Counted from the first letter of the stretch, positions 39,218 to 48,652 are shown. The stretch: DNA of 64,000 bases from Salinisphaera sp963835375 (GCA_963835375.1 CAWIGB010000012.1:450260-514259), one strand, 5' to 3'. Program-made: numbers and translations. The notes: generated from the sequence alone by a model not told the origin.

Positions 39218-39250
39218 ATTGATTCGGGCCCGTTCCCGCGCCCGCGCCGC

Positions 39251-40954
39251 TTAATAATAGAGCACCAGATAGGCCGCCAGGAGGGCGGTCACCCAGAGCA
39301 GCATGACGCCGGTGGTCCAGGTCCGCGCCATGACACCGCGGGTGCCGAAGGCCTGTTCCAGGCGGTGGCGCGCCCCGGCGATGCCGCGTGCACCGATCCG
39401 GTCGATGCGCTCGCGAAGCCGCATCAGCGTGAAACGGGCTGCCGACACCAGGCCCGGCAGCGCGCGCCGGTAGAGCCAGTCGGCATCGATGTTGAGCCCG
39501 CGCACCTCCGGCGGATACAACCCGCTGCGGAACAGCACCACGAAGGCCAGCGCCGCGAACAGCAGCAGCTGCAGCTGATTGACCACATGCGCCGTGGTGT
39601 AGGGCGAATAATCCACGTCGAACGGCAGGATCGCGTACAGCGGCGCGGGGTAGACGCCGATGCCGATGCAAAGCGCCGCGGTGATCGCCATGGCTGCCAG
39701 CATGTTGAAGGGCGCTTCCTTCACGCGATAGCCCGCGTCGTGGGCGAAGAACGAGAAGAACGGCACCTTGATGCCCGAGTGGTCCAGCACGCCGGCCGAA
39801 GCGACCAGCAGAGCGGCCCAGGCAATCCAGTGGTGCTGCTCGGCCGCCGCGCTGAGAATCATCGACTTGGTCACGAAGCCCGAGAACAGCGGAAAGGCCG
39901 AGATCGACATCGAACCGACGATGCAGAAGACAGCGGTGAACGGCATGGACTTGTACAGACCGCCCAGTTCGCTCGCCTTGACCGTGCCGACCCGATACAG
40001 CACCGCGCCCATACTCATGAACAACAGGCCCTTGTAGAGGATATGCGCGAAGGCATGCGCGGCCGCCCCGTCGAGCGCCAGCGGCGTGCCGATGCCGATA
40101 CCCACCACCATGAAGCCGAGCTGGTTATTCAGGCTGTAGGCCAGCACGCGGCGCAGATCGTTCTCGATCACGGCGAAGAAGATGGGGAAGATCGTCATCA
40201 CCGCGCCGATCGTGATCAGCATCTCGGTGCCGGCATAACCACGCGCGAGGGCATAGATCGCAAGCTTGGTGGTATAGATCGACAGCACCACCGTGCCGGT
40301 CGGTGTGGATTCGGGATAGGCGTCCTGCACCCAGTTGTGCAGCAGCGGAAACGCGGCCTTGATACCGAAGGCGAGGAAGATCAGCCAGCCGCCGGCGACA
40401 TCAAGACCGAGATGATCGAAAGCGGTGGAGCCGGTCTCGCGATAATGGATGATGGTGCCGACCATCAGCAGCAGGCCGGAGATGACCTGAATCACCAGGT
40501 AGCGCAGACCGATGATGTGCGCGCGCACGCTGCGCCGTGCCCAGATCAGAAACACCGAGGAAATCGCCGTCGCTTCCCAGAAGATGAACAGCGTGACCAG
40601 ATCGCCGGCGAGTACTGCGCCGACCGCGGCACCCGCATAGATCAGCGACGCGACGTGCTGGACCCGGTCGTTGACATGCAGGGCATAGAGCCCGGTCAGA
40701 AACGAGCCGATGATGAATATCGTGGCCCATAGCCGCGACAGCCCGTCGACGCGCAGCATGGTGAGGTCGAAGCCGAACAACGACACCTGCCCGTGCAATC
40801 CGGTCGGCAGCGCCCACAGCAGGACGAGCGCGAGCACCGGAACCGCCAGCAGCCATACGGCATGGAGCAGCCGCGGCGTCGCCGCAAGCACCAACCCGGT
40901 CAGCATCAGCAGGAGTGCGGGGCTGGCAATGGCATGGCCCAGCCATTCACTCAT
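39251..40954 (-). CDS. Mrp-type antiporter, third MrpD/NuoL-M-N-like proton-pumping subunit
   Basis: 567 residues from ATG 40954 (MSEWLGHAIASPALLLML), intact. About 14 transmembrane segments. The conserved Glu is in LFIFWEATAISSVFLIWA and the conserved Lys in FGIKAAFPLLHNWVQDAYPE, with YSLNNQLGFMVVGIGIGTP and HILYKGLLFMSMGAV typical of the family. A C-terminal extension (RFTLMRLRERIDRIGARG) precedes a last membrane helix. Last gene of the minus-strand Mrp cluster; overlaps the small upstream gene by 8 bp. Expected to move H+ in exchange for Na+ as part of the complex. Confidence 0.88.
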   Translation of the reverse strand: MSEWLGHAIASPALLLMLTGLVLAATPRLLHAVWLLAVPVLALVLLWALPTGLHGQVSLFGFDLTMLRVDGLSRLWATIFIIGSFLTGLYALHVNDRVQHVASLIYAGAAVGAVLAGDLVTLFIFWEATAISSVFLIWARRSVRAHIIGLRYLVIQVISGLLLMVGTIIHYRETGSTAFDHLGLDVAGGWLIFLAFGIKAAFPLLHNWVQDAYPESTPTGTVVLSIYTTKLAIYALARGYAGTEMLITIGAVMTIFPIFFAVIENDLRRVLAYSLNNQLGFMVVGIGIGTPLALDGAAAHAFAHILYKGLLFMSMGAVLYRVGTVKASELGGLYKSMPFTAVFCIVGSMSISAFPLFSGFVTKSMILSAAAEQHHWIAWAALLVASAGVLDHSGIKVPFFSFFAHDAGYRVKEAPFNMLAAMAITAALCIGIGVYPAPLYAILPFDVDYSPYTTAHVVNQLQLLLFAALAFVVLFRSGLYPPEVRGLNIDADWLYRRALPGLVSAARFTLMRLRERIDRIGARGIAGARHRLEQAFGTRGVMARTWTTGVMLLWVTALLAAYLVLYY

Positions 40955-41258
40955 GCTCGTGCTCCCGGCCGATGCTTTCTTCCAGATCGGCTTCGTCCGG
41001 ATCGGCTTCGCCGTAGTAGTTTTCGCCGCGGCGAAGCAAGGGGCGCAGCGCCTTGGCCGAAAGCACGATAAAGCAATAAGCCAGGAAGCCGGTTGCCGGG
41101 TAGAAACCGAACCAGCCGTCGAAGCCGAAATGCGGATGCTTGGCGTAGAAGAACTCGGCAAGCAACAGCGCCGTGCAGATCAATGCGAGTACGCCGATGA
41201 TCGTATTGATCACCGCGGGCCGCTCGAAAAAGCCGGGTCGTTTCTGTCGTGCGCTCAT
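40947..41258 (-). CDS. Small membrane protein of the Mrp cluster, about 103 residues
   Basis: Starts at ATG 41258 (MSARQKRPGFFERPAVINTI). Two hydrophobic segments (TIIGVLALICTALLLAEFFY and FLAYCFIVLSAKALRPLL) are separated by HPHFGFDGWFGFYPA, with an acidic tail (GEADPDEADLEESIGREHE). It overlaps its neighbours by 4 and 8 bp, so it is a genuine member of the operon. I do not recognise it as a classical Mrp subunit; similar short proteins occur with multi-MrpD clusters. Probably a structural or regulatory subunit linking two D-like subunits. Confidence 0.75.
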   Translation of the reverse strand: MSARQKRPGFFERPAVINTIIGVLALICTALLLAEFFYAKHPHFGFDGWFGFYPATGFLAYCFIVLSAKALRPLLRRGENYYGEADPDEADLEESIGREHEHE

Positions 41259-42718
41259 GCGCCGTCTCCGAGTGCCGAGCCCACGAAACCGATGATCGGG
41301 TGAGCGGCAAAGAACAGAACGATGCAGCCGGCGGCGGTCAGACACAGGGGGATCACACAGGCGGCCGGCGCTTCGGCGATGGTTTCCGGCACATCCTCGC
41401 CGCGCAGGAAGAATGCCCGCGCGGGGATGTCCAGCAGATACACGATGTTCAACAGCGATGACAGCGCCAGTACGCCGAGCAATGCATATTCCTCGATACC
41501 GGCCGAGCCGCTCATCAGAAACCACTTGCTCCATGCGCCGCCCATCGGCGGCAGGCCGATCAGCGAGAGCGCGGCAATGGTGAAGGCCGTGAACGTCAGC
41601 GGCATGGCACGCCCCATACCGTTGAGCTGGCTCACATACTTGCGGTGCGCCGCGGTGTAGATCGCGCCGGCACAGAAGAACAGCGTGATCTTGCCGAAGG
41701 CATGCGTGATGATATGCAGCGAGCCGCTGACCGCGCCGAGCTTGGTGGCCAGCGCACTGCCCAGCACGATGTACGACAGCTGGCCGATGGTGGAATAGGC
41801 CAGTCGTTTCTTGAGGTTGTCGCAGTAGATCGCGATGACCGAGGCAAGGATGATCGTGATCGAGGCCAGCCACAGGAATGGCTCGGTCGCACTGGTCTTG
41901 AACGCATAGTCCAGGCCGAAGATATAGACCGTGATCTTGAGCACCGTGAACACGCCGGCCTTGACCACGGCCACCGCATGCAGCAGTGCCGAAACCGGTG
42001 TCGGCGCCACCATCGCCGAGGGCAGCCAGCGATGTACCGGCATGACTGCGGCCTTGCCGATGCCGAACACGAACAGGGCATACAGCGCCATCGCGCCGGT
42101 CGGACTGAGACCGGTGCCGGCAAGAATGCCGCCGTGGCGGAAATCCAGCGTGCCGGCCAGCAGATAAGTGATCACGATGGCGGGCAGGAACAGGCCGATC
42201 GACGTGGTCAACAGGATGCCCAGATAGATCCGCCCGCCAACGCGCGATTCGGCGTCGCCGTGGTGGGTGACCAGCGGGTAGGTCACCAGCGTCATCATCT
42301 CGTAGAAGAAAAATAACGTCAGCAGGTTGCCGGCGAAGGCGATGCCGATCGCTGCCGAGATCGCGAGCGCGAAACAGACGAAGAACCGTGTCTGATGCGG
42401 TTCCCGGTTGCCGCGCATGTAGCCGGCGGCATAGAACGTGGTCAGCGGCCATAGCGTGGCGGCAACCAGCGCGAAGATCAGACCGAGCGGTTCCAGCGTG
42501 AACGTGAAATCCAGGCCCGGCAGGATCGAGAACAGCGTGACGCTCGGCCGCTCGCCGGCCCCGATCGGGCCGATCAGACTGATCGCACCGATGAGCAGCA
42601 CCACGCCGGTGGCGACACTCACACCTTCGCGCAGATTCGGCCAGCGTCCGGCGGCGGCCACCGCCAGCGCCATGAACGCCGGCCAGAGTACGAGCGCGAT
42701 CAGCCAGATTCCGCTCAT
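41255..42718 (-). CDS. Mrp-type antiporter, second MrpD-like subunit
   Basis: 487 residues, intact, ATG 42718 overlapping the upstream stop. About 14 membrane segments. Glu in LFFFYEMMTLVTYPLV, Lys in FGIGKAAVMPVHRWLPSAMV, then APTPVSALLHAVAVVKAGVF (a NuoM/MrpD hallmark) and AYSTIGQLSYIVLGSALATK. One of three D-like subunits here. Confidence 0.9.
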   Translation of the reverse strand: MSGIWLIALVLWPAFMALAVAAAGRWPNLREGVSVATGVVLLIGAISLIGPIGAGERPSVTLFSILPGLDFTFTLEPLGLIFALVAATLWPLTTFYAAGYMRGNREPHQTRFFVCFALAISAAIGIAFAGNLLTLFFFYEMMTLVTYPLVTHHGDAESRVGGRIYLGILLTTSIGLFLPAIVITYLLAGTLDFRHGGILAGTGLSPTGAMALYALFVFGIGKAAVMPVHRWLPSAMVAPTPVSALLHAVAVVKAGVFTVLKITVYIFGLDYAFKTSATEPFLWLASITIILASVIAIYCDNLKKRLAYSTIGQLSYIVLGSALATKLGAVSGSLHIITHAFGKITLFFCAGAIYTAAHRKYVSQLNGMGRAMPLTFTAFTIAALSLIGLPPMGGAWSKWFLMSGSAGIEEYALLGVLALSSLLNIVYLLDIPARAFFLRGEDVPETIAEAPAACVIPLCLTAAGCIVLFFAAHPIIGFVGSALGDGA

Positions 42719-44212
42719 GCGCCACCTCCGAGCAATGCGCTGGCTGCGCGACGTGTTGCATCGAGTTCCGGCGTGGCATGCAGCCCGATCGCGATGTTGA
42801 GCGCGATCAGCCCCCAGGTCGCGATCTGCATGCCGAGCGGTGCCTCACCGCGCTCGAGCGGCGGCGCTCGATCATCGCGCGGCCGGAAGTACAGGGCTTC
42901 GACCACCTTGCCGACATAGATCACGGCCAGCAGCGAAGCCACCAGTACCAGTACGACGATCAGGTAATCGCCCGCGGCGACGAGGGCCGACAGCAGCGCC
43001 CACTTGCTGATGAAACCGGCGGTGGCCGGCACGCCGATCAGGCTCAGACCGCCGAGCAACAAAGGCGGCCGAGGTCAATGGCATCGCCCGGCCCAGTCCG
43101 GCCAGATCGTTGATCGAGGTCGCCCGCGTGCGCCAGGCCATCGCACCCACGGCCATGAACAGCGCGCCCTTGATCAAACCGTGGTTGACGATATGCACCA
43201 GTGACGCCGACAGCCCGGCCGCGCTGGCCAGTGCGAACCCGGTCACGATGTAACCCATCTGCGCGATGCTCGACCAGGCCAGCAGGCGTTTGACGTCGGT
43301 CTGGAAGATGGCGGCGATCGAGGCCGCGATCATGGCGATCGCGGACAGGCCGAGCAGCACTTGATTCAGCGGCAGCTGTCCGAACGCATAACCGGCGCCG
43401 AACACGGTGAACACGAACCGGATCAGCGCATAGACCGCCACCTTGGTGCTGGTGGACGCGATGAAGGCCGTCACCGAGGACGGCGCATAGGCATAGGCGT
43501 TCGGCAGCCAGATATGCGCCGGAAACAGCGCGGCTTTCAGACTGAGGCCGACCACGATGAAGGCGAGTGCGGCCTGCGCGGTGCGGGTGTCGTAAACGGC
43601 CGGCAGCCGCTGGGCGAGATCAGCCATGTTCAGGGTGCCGGTCATCATGTAGGCGAGCCCCACGCCGATCAGCAGGAAGGTGCCGCCCACGGTGCCCATG
43701 ATGAGATATTGAAATGCCGACAGCAGCGCACGCCGCCGGGCCCCCATCGCGATCAGGGCGTAGGACGACAACGACGAAATCTCGAGAAAGACGAACAGGT
43801 TGAAGGCGTCGCCGGTGACCGTGATGCCGATCAGCCCGGCCAGACAGGCCAGCATCAACGCATAGACGAGATACAGTCGTTCGCGCTCGATCTCGCGGGC
43901 CAGGCTCGTACGCGCATAGACCGCGCCGGCGGCGGCCATGCCCGATACGAGCAGCAGCACCACGACGTTGAAGGAATCGATCACCAACTCGATTCCGAAC
44001 GGCGGCGCCCAGCCGCCGATGGCGTAGTCGAGCGGGCCGCTGTTGTTCACCCGCGCGAACAAGGCGCACGACATCAGGAACACCGCCCAGGTCACGACCA
44101 GATAGAGCGTCCATGCGGCGGCGGGGCGATGGGCGAGCACGACCACAGGCACGGCGAGCAAAGGCACGATCACCACGAGGATCGGTAACTGCGAAAGCAT
44201 GTGTTCGATCAT
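42715..44212 (-). CDS. mrpD: Mrp-type antiporter subunit D
   Basis: Starts at ATG 44212 (MIEHMLSQLPILVVIVPLLA). Glu in FNLFVFLEISSLSSYALIAM, Lys in VGLSLKAALFPAHIWLPNAY, then APSSVTAFIASTSTKVAVYA and AWSSIAQMGYIVTGFALASA. One frame change near 43065 leads to LLLGGLSLIGVPATAGFISK and the end ASALLGGGA at 42715. About 498 residues. Directly follows mrpC with a 4-bp overlap, the canonical C-D order, so this is the best candidate for the true MrpD. Confidence 0.9.
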
Positions 44213-44706
44213 CGCGGGCGGCGTTCCTCGGGCTCGTCACCGTCGTCGCCGCCGGCCGGGGCATGTCGCTCGGCGGCCTTCGCGGCACGCGAACGCGCGG
44301 CCTCTTCAGCCTGTTCGGCGTCCTGGGTCGCGAAATCGGCCGCCAGCACATCGTCCTCCTCGATCGAGCCGTAGGCCTCGTGAATACGCACGATCAGGGC
44401 CAGCCCAAGCGCGGTGGTCGATACGCCGACCACGATCGCCGTGAGGATGAGCACCTGCGGCAGCGGGTGGGCATAGACCGCGTGTTCGCCCTGCGGCCCC
44501 TCCATGAGGATGGGCGCCGTGGCCCCGTGGATCTTGCCCATGCTGATGTACAGGATGAACACCGAGGTCTGGAAGACATTGAGCCCGATCAGTTTCTTGA
44601 CCAGGTTTTCGTGCGCGATGACGGTATAGAAGCCGATCATCATCAAGGCGATGACGACCCAGTAATTGAACAGCCCCGGGACGGTCTCGGTGAGAAACAC
44701 ACTCAT
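44209..44706 (-). CDS. mrpC: Mrp-type antiporter subunit C (NuoK-like) with long acidic tail
   Basis: 165 residues. Three NuoK-like membrane helices (YWVVIALMMIGFYTVIAHEN, NVFQTSVFILYIS, VLILTAIVVGVSTTALGLAL), with LVKKLIGLNVFQTSVF and the ALILTAIVVG segment typical of MnhC. The C-terminal 45 residues (AADFATQDAEQAEEAARSRA) form a hydrophilic extension not usual for MrpC. Confidence 0.9.
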   Translation of the reverse strand: MSVFLTETVPGLFNYWVVIALMMIGFYTVIAHENLVKKLIGLNVFQTSVFILYISMGKIHGATAPILMEGPQGEHAVYAHPLPQVLILTAIVVGVSTTALGLALIVRIHEAYGSIEEDDVLAADFATQDAEQAEEAARSRAAKAAERHAPAGGDDGDEPEERRPR

Positions 44707-45137
44707 TCGCCGGGTTCCTGTACGCGCCCGCGGCCGGCGAACACGTAGAAGATCGCGATCATGATCGAGGCAACGGTCAGCCCGACACCGAACTCCACGA
44801 TGAGCAAGCCGTAGTGCTGGCCGTGCACGGGGTCGTGAGCGAGTCTGTCATAGTCGAGGAAGTTGCCGCCGGCAAGCATGGTGGCCACGCCGGTGCCGCC
44901 GTAGATCAGCACGCCCAGCGAGGCGCAGATGCGCAGCGCGGTCGGCGGAATGGCGGCGCGTGCCGCTTCCACGCCGAAGATCAGACCATAGAGAATGATG
45001 GCGCTGGCGAGGATCACGCCGGCCTGGAACCCGCCGCCGGGACTGTAGTCGCCGTGAAACTGGACGTAGAGGGCGAAAATCAGGATCGGCGGAATGATGA
45101 TCTGCGCGACCACGCGCAACACGGTGTGCTCGCGCAT
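44703..45137 (-). CDS. mrpB: Mrp-type antiporter subunit B (MnhB domain)
   Basis: 144 residues. VVAQIIIPPILIFALYVQFH, GDYSPGGGFQAGVILASAII, YGGTGVATMLAGGNFLDYD and LLIVEFGVGLTVASIMIAIF match the MnhB domain, with the invariant SPGGGFQAG. ATG at 45137 lies two bases after the previous stop. Confidence 0.92.
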   Translation of the reverse strand: MREHTVLRVVAQIIIPPILIFALYVQFHGDYSPGGGFQAGVILASAIILYGLIFGVEAARAAIPPTALRICASLGVLIYGGTGVATMLAGGNFLDYDRLAHDPVHGQHYGLLIVEFGVGLTVASIMIAIFYVFAGRGRVQEPGE

Positions 45138-45139
45138 GA

Positions 45140-45697
45140 CTACTCCTTGTCCGACCGTCGGGAGCGCCGGCTGCGTCCGAGCAGCAGCAACACGCCGAGG
45201 CCGGCCGTGAACACCACTGCCGTCTCGCCCAGCGTGTCGTAACCGCGGTAGCTGCCGAGTACGGCGGTGACCGTATTCGGCACGTCGATCTCGTGTTGCT
45301 CGGCCACCAGATACTTATGCCGCAGCGGATGAGTCTGCACCGGCGTGTCCGGCGCGCCGAAATGGGGCATGTCGAGGCTGGCATAGACCAGCATCGCGCC
45401 GGTGGCGACGGTCACCACCAGACCGATGATCTGGCGCGACGCCTTGACCGGTTTCTCGCGCGCCCGGGTCAGGCCGAAGGTGGCCAGAAACAGCACCGTG
45501 GTGACGCCGGCGCCCACGGCGGCCTCGGTGAGTGCCACATCCGGCGCGTCGAGCAGCGTGAACAGGCTGGCCGACAGCAGGCTGTAGAGCCCGGTCAGCA
45601 TGGCGACCGGGAACAGATGGCGCATGCCGGCCAGCGCCAGGGCCACCGCGACCAGAAAGACCAGCAGTCCGAAGTTGAGCAGGATCTCGGCGGTCAT
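45140..45697 (-). CDS. DUF4040/MbhE-type subunit equivalent to the C-terminal part of MrpA
   Basis: 185 residues. The first half (LFPVAMLTGLYSLLSASLFT, LLDAPDVALTEAAVGAGVTT) is the DUF4040 domain, with the conserved APDVALTEAAVG motif. The second half (IDVPNTVTAVLGSYRGYDTL, GETAVVFTAGLGVLLLL) matches the MbhE-like/MrpB N-terminal segment with YRGYDTLGE. In Bacillus-type operons these lie at the end of the large MrpA; here they form a separate A' gene and the NuoL-like part is supplied by the extra D-like genes. Confidence 0.85.
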   Translation of the reverse strand: MTAEILLNFGLLVFLVAVALALAGMRHLFPVAMLTGLYSLLSASLFTLLDAPDVALTEAAVGAGVTTVLFLATFGLTRAREKPVKASRQIIGLVVTVATGAMLVYASLDMPHFGAPDTPVQTHPLRHKYLVAEQHEIDVPNTVTAVLGSYRGYDTLGETAVVFTAGLGVLLLLGRSRRSRRSDKE

Positions 45698-46050
45698 CGG
45701 CGGTCCTTCTTCTCGGATTCGGGCCGGACGCCGTCCTGGCGCGCCGCTCGGGCCAGCGCATGAGTTGCGGTCGGGCTCGTGATCAGCAGAAAGATCACGA
45801 TCAGCACCAGCTTGGCCATGGTCAGTCCGATTCCGGCCTGGACCATCAGACCGATCAGGATCAACAACATGCCGCCGGTGTCGGCCACCGACGCGGCATG
45901 GATACGGGTGAACAGATCCGGCATGCGCAACATGCCGTAGCCGCTGATCACACAGGCCAGGGCGCCGGCCATAATCAGCGGCCAGCTGGCGATATCGGCG
46001 ATCAGGCCCCCATGAAGGGTCTCCGTCAGGCGGTCGAGCGGTTCACACAT
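45694..46050 (-). CDS. mrpG: Mrp-type antiporter subunit G
   Basis: I choose the ATG at 46050 (MCEPLDRLTETLHGGLIADI), which overlaps the mrpF stop; a start at 46068 is possible. Three membrane helices (SWPLIMAGALACVISGYGML, GGMLLILIGLMVQAGIGLTM, KLVLIVIFLLITSPTATHAL) with MPDLFTRIHAASVADT, the MnhG signature. About 118 residues. Confidence 0.9.
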   Translation of the reverse strand: MCEPLDRLTETLHGGLIADIASWPLIMAGALACVISGYGMLRMPDLFTRIHAASVADTGGMLLILIGLMVQAGIGLTMAKLVLIVIFLLITSPTATHALARAARQDGVRPESEKKDRR

Positions 46051-46329
46051 CGGAATCGTCCGTGGCATCGCTGGCCCAGCCCAGATCGCCGTACTGCATG
46101 AACTTAAGCACGGCCACGGTGCCGATGAAGTTGATCAATGCGTAGGTGAGCGCCAGGTCGAGGAATTCGGGCGCCCGGTGAAAAAGCCAAGAATCGCGAT
46201 CAGCAGTACGGTCTTGGTGCCGAACAGATTGATCGCCAGGATGCGGTCGTAGACCGTCGGCCCGGCGAGTACGCGTACGAATACCAGCAACATGGTCATC
46301 GCCACGCCGACGAGTCCGGCAATGAACAT
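46043..46329 (-). CDS. mrpF: Mrp-type antiporter subunit F
   Basis: Starts at ATG 46329 (MFIAGLVGVAMTMLLVFVRV). LAGPTVYDRILAINLFGTKT is the MnhF signature. One frame change near 46180 leads to FLDLALTYALINFIGTVAVL and the end ATDDSDV at 46043. About 95 residues, three helices. Overlaps mrpG. Confidence 0.9.
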
Positions 46330-46330
46330 G

Positions 46331-46811
46331 TCAGCCTGCCTTGCCTTCCAGCCACGCGACGCGGGTGGCGATGGTGCCGGCCTCAATATCCGCCGCGCCT
46401 TCGCGGGTCAGGGCATGCACGATGGCTTCGTCGTCTTCCAGCCCCACGGTGACGGTGCCCGGCGTCAGGGTGATGGAATTGGCCAGGATCGCCTGGCCGA
46501 GCGGGTCGTGGGTGCGCGTGTCGATGACCACGGTCCGCGGTGAGATCGCGCTGCGACCGCGCAGCAGCCGCAGTCGCGACATCGAGATTGGAGCGCGCGA
46601 TCTGGACACCGAGCCAGGCGACATAGCCGGGCAGCCGCGGAAACAGCTGGATCGGCACCGATTCGGCGTTCACGAGCCCGAGCCGGCGACAGAGCGCGAC
46701 GGTGAACAGGCAGGAAGCAGCCCCGAGGGCCAGAGTAAGCGGCGCATAGTGTCCGGAAAGCAGCAGCCAGAGCACGACGAGACCGGCAACCAGCCCGAGC
46801 AGATGACGCAC
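46331..46811 (-). CDS. mrpE: Mrp-type antiporter subunit E
   Basis: Start taken at GTG 46811 (VRHLLGLVAGLVVLWLLLSG), seven bases after GAGGG. YAPLTLALGAASCLFTVALC and the MnhE region PRLPGYVAWLGVQIARSNLD are followed, after a frame change near 46570, by ANSITLTPGTVTVGLEDDEA and HALTREGAADIEAG. About 160 residues. First gene of the Mrp cluster, so the promoter should lie in or before 46812-46867. Confidence 0.88.
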
Positions 46812-46867
46812 GGTTAACCCTCGATAGCGATAACGATACACGACGTTACAAAAGCCCGTGCAGGCGG

Positions 46868-47605
46868 TCAATCCGTGTTCTGTGCAGCCCTCGCGGCGAG
46901 CGCCTTGCGCCGGCGATAAGCGACGAAGGCAATGATCGCGCTGACCACCACGAGCCCGGCCGAGATTATCAGCTGGGTGCTGTCGATGAGCTGTTCGGGC
47001 GAGAAGCTGTTGCGCTTAAGCAACTTGGGCAGGTTCACGGTGGCTCCGAACGAGACGAAGGTAACCATCGGTGGCAGCATGCCGAGGACGCTGCCGGCGG
47101 TGTAGGACGGCCAGGGCACGCGTAGCAGTCCGCAGGCGTAATTGACCAGGTCGAACGGCAGGAACGATGCACGCAGCACGAGCACCGTCGGGAACGCCTG
47201 TTCGACCAGCAGTCGCCGGAACGCTGCGATACGCGGGTTACGATCCGAATGACCGTCGCCGTCCACATCCGTACGGAAGAAGCGTGCCAAGAGGTAGGCC
47301 GTCTGCGCCGAAGCGTTTTCGCCGAGCAGGCCGAAGATCAGCCCGGGAATGAAGCCGAACAGACTTCCGCCGGCAATAGTCAGCCACATGGCGGGAAAGA
47401 ATGTCAGCGGGCGCAGCGCATAGATGATGATGTACACTACCGGCGCGATCGGATTGTTCACGACGTAGTCATACACCAGGCGCATGATCTCGCGCACGGT
47501 CAGGCCCTGTTGCCAGACCCAGACCACGAGGCCGATCAGCACGACCACCCAGATCAGGCCGATGATCAGGCGGAGATGGCGGCGGCGGGTACGGGATGCA
47601 CTCAT
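46868..47605 (-). CDS. TVP38/TMEM64-family (DedA-like, VTT domain) membrane protein
   Basis: 245 residues, intact. Five to six membrane segments (LIIGLIWVVVLIGLVVWVWQ; PVVYIIIYALRPLTFFPAMW; LTIAGGSLFGFIPGLIFGLL) and the VTT-domain motif LRPLTFFPAMWLTIAGGSLF, then LVLRASFLPFDLVNYACGLL and VPWPSYTAGSVLGMLPP. Its ATG overlaps the stop of the upstream regulator gene (ATGA). The family includes lipid scramblase-like proteins; the role here is unknown. It is 57 bp upstream of mrpE and may be co-transcribed with the Mrp genes. Confidence 0.88.
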   Translation of the reverse strand: MSASRTRRRHLRLIIGLIWVVVLIGLVVWVWQQGLTVREIMRLVYDYVVNNPIAPVVYIIIYALRPLTFFPAMWLTIAGGSLFGFIPGLIFGLLGENASAQTAYLLARFFRTDVDGDGHSDRNPRIAAFRRLLVEQAFPTVLVLRASFLPFDLVNYACGLLRVPWPSYTAGSVLGMLPPMVTFVSFGATVNLPKLLKRNSFSPEQLIDSTQLIISAGLVVVSAIIAFVAYRRRKALAARAAQNTD

Positions 47606-48535
47606 GGCTTGTCGGCACTGGCGGTGATCAGTCGAAAATACGGCGGCTGACGTTCTCGGCTTCTCGCGGCGCAGTCGCGTACCGTCAGTCCTGCCTGTTC
47701 GAGCCAGCCACTGATCTGTGCCGGCGTGAAGCCGAGGTTGACGTGATCGTATGCGGCCACCGTTGCCTCGTGTTCATGTTGCGCGATGGTGGCGACTACC
47801 AGACGGCCGCCACGGCGCAGCACGCGCGCGCCTTCGCCGAGCGCTGTCGCGGGACGCGCACTATAGCTCAAGGCGTGGAGCATAAACACCTGATCGAATA
47901 CGTCGTCCGGCCAGGGCAGCGCGTGCATGTCGCCGACTTCGAATCCCACGTTGGGGCGGTCGGCCAGACGATGGCGCGCTGCATCGATCACTGCGGCGCT
48001 CAAGTCGAGGCAGGTGAAACGCCGTGCCCTGGGGCTGAGTAGTTCGGCCAGCACGCCGTCACCGGAACCGACATCCAGGACGTTGCCGAGGTCGAGCAGC
48101 TCGATCATCGAGCGGCTGACCGCTTCCCAGGTTCGGCCCGGTGAATACTGGCGTTCCATACGGCCGGCCACCGATTCGGCCCAGCCTCCGCGCACGGTTG
48201 CGTCGGCGCACGATTTCCGTGGCGCGTTCTCGGTCCTGGGCCAGCTGGGCGTCGTCGATGCGCTCGGACAGCAAGCCCCAGAGCGGGCGCAGGTCGCGCG
48301 GCCAGCGGGTTGCGTCGACGGTGTAGCGATTGCCTCCGCCCAAGCCGCCGTCGACCACGAGGCCGGCCTCGCGCAGCCGGGCGAGATGGCTGGATATGCG
48401 GCTCTGCGTGAGCTGGGTGACCGAGGTGAGCTCGGCCACGCTCAACGGTTCGTGTCCCAGCAGTAACAGCAGGCGCAGACGGGTCGGCTCGGCCAGAAGC
48501 CGCAGTAGCTGGGAACTATCGTTGAGATCGAGCAT
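47602..48535 (-). CDS. ArsR-family HTH regulator fused to a SAM-dependent methyltransferase
   Basis: One gene with a frame change near 48200. N-terminal ArsR HTH (about residues 1-90: LLRLLAEPTRLRLLLLLGHE, LSVAELTSVTQLTQSRISSH, LARLREAGLVVDGG). C-terminal class I methyltransferase with motif I LLDLGNVLDVGSGDGVLAE, then LDLSAAVIDAARHRLAD, GDMHALPWPDDVFDQVFMLH and EGARVLRRGGRLVVATIAQH. About 310 residues. ArsR-methyltransferase fusions occur widely in proteobacteria, often near sulfur amino acid or metal genes. No cysteine-rich metal site is obvious in the HTH. Confidence 0.87.
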
Positions 48536-48576
48536 GGAATGAATTCAGCGGACCGGTGGGGCGCAGTGAACATCCA

Positions 48577-48604
48577 ATAAAAAGGCCGCTCGTGGTGAGC
48601 GGCC
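48577..48604 (-). terminator. Intrinsic terminator of the phasin gene or of convergent reads
   Basis: On the minus strand GGCCGCTC-ACCAC-GAGCGGCC is followed by TTTTTATT. It lies 49 bp beyond the phasin stop. Confidence 0.8.
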
Positions 48605-48652
48605 CCATGAGCACTCGCGCCGCCGGATCAGGAGCTGGACGATTTCGATCCG

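Noticed and set aside
39365..40732. A 455-codon plus-strand open frame opposite the third MrpD-like gene
   Set aside because: Antisense to a gene with clear family motifs; the peptide is hydrophilic, repetitive in His/Gln/Arg and unlike any protein I know.
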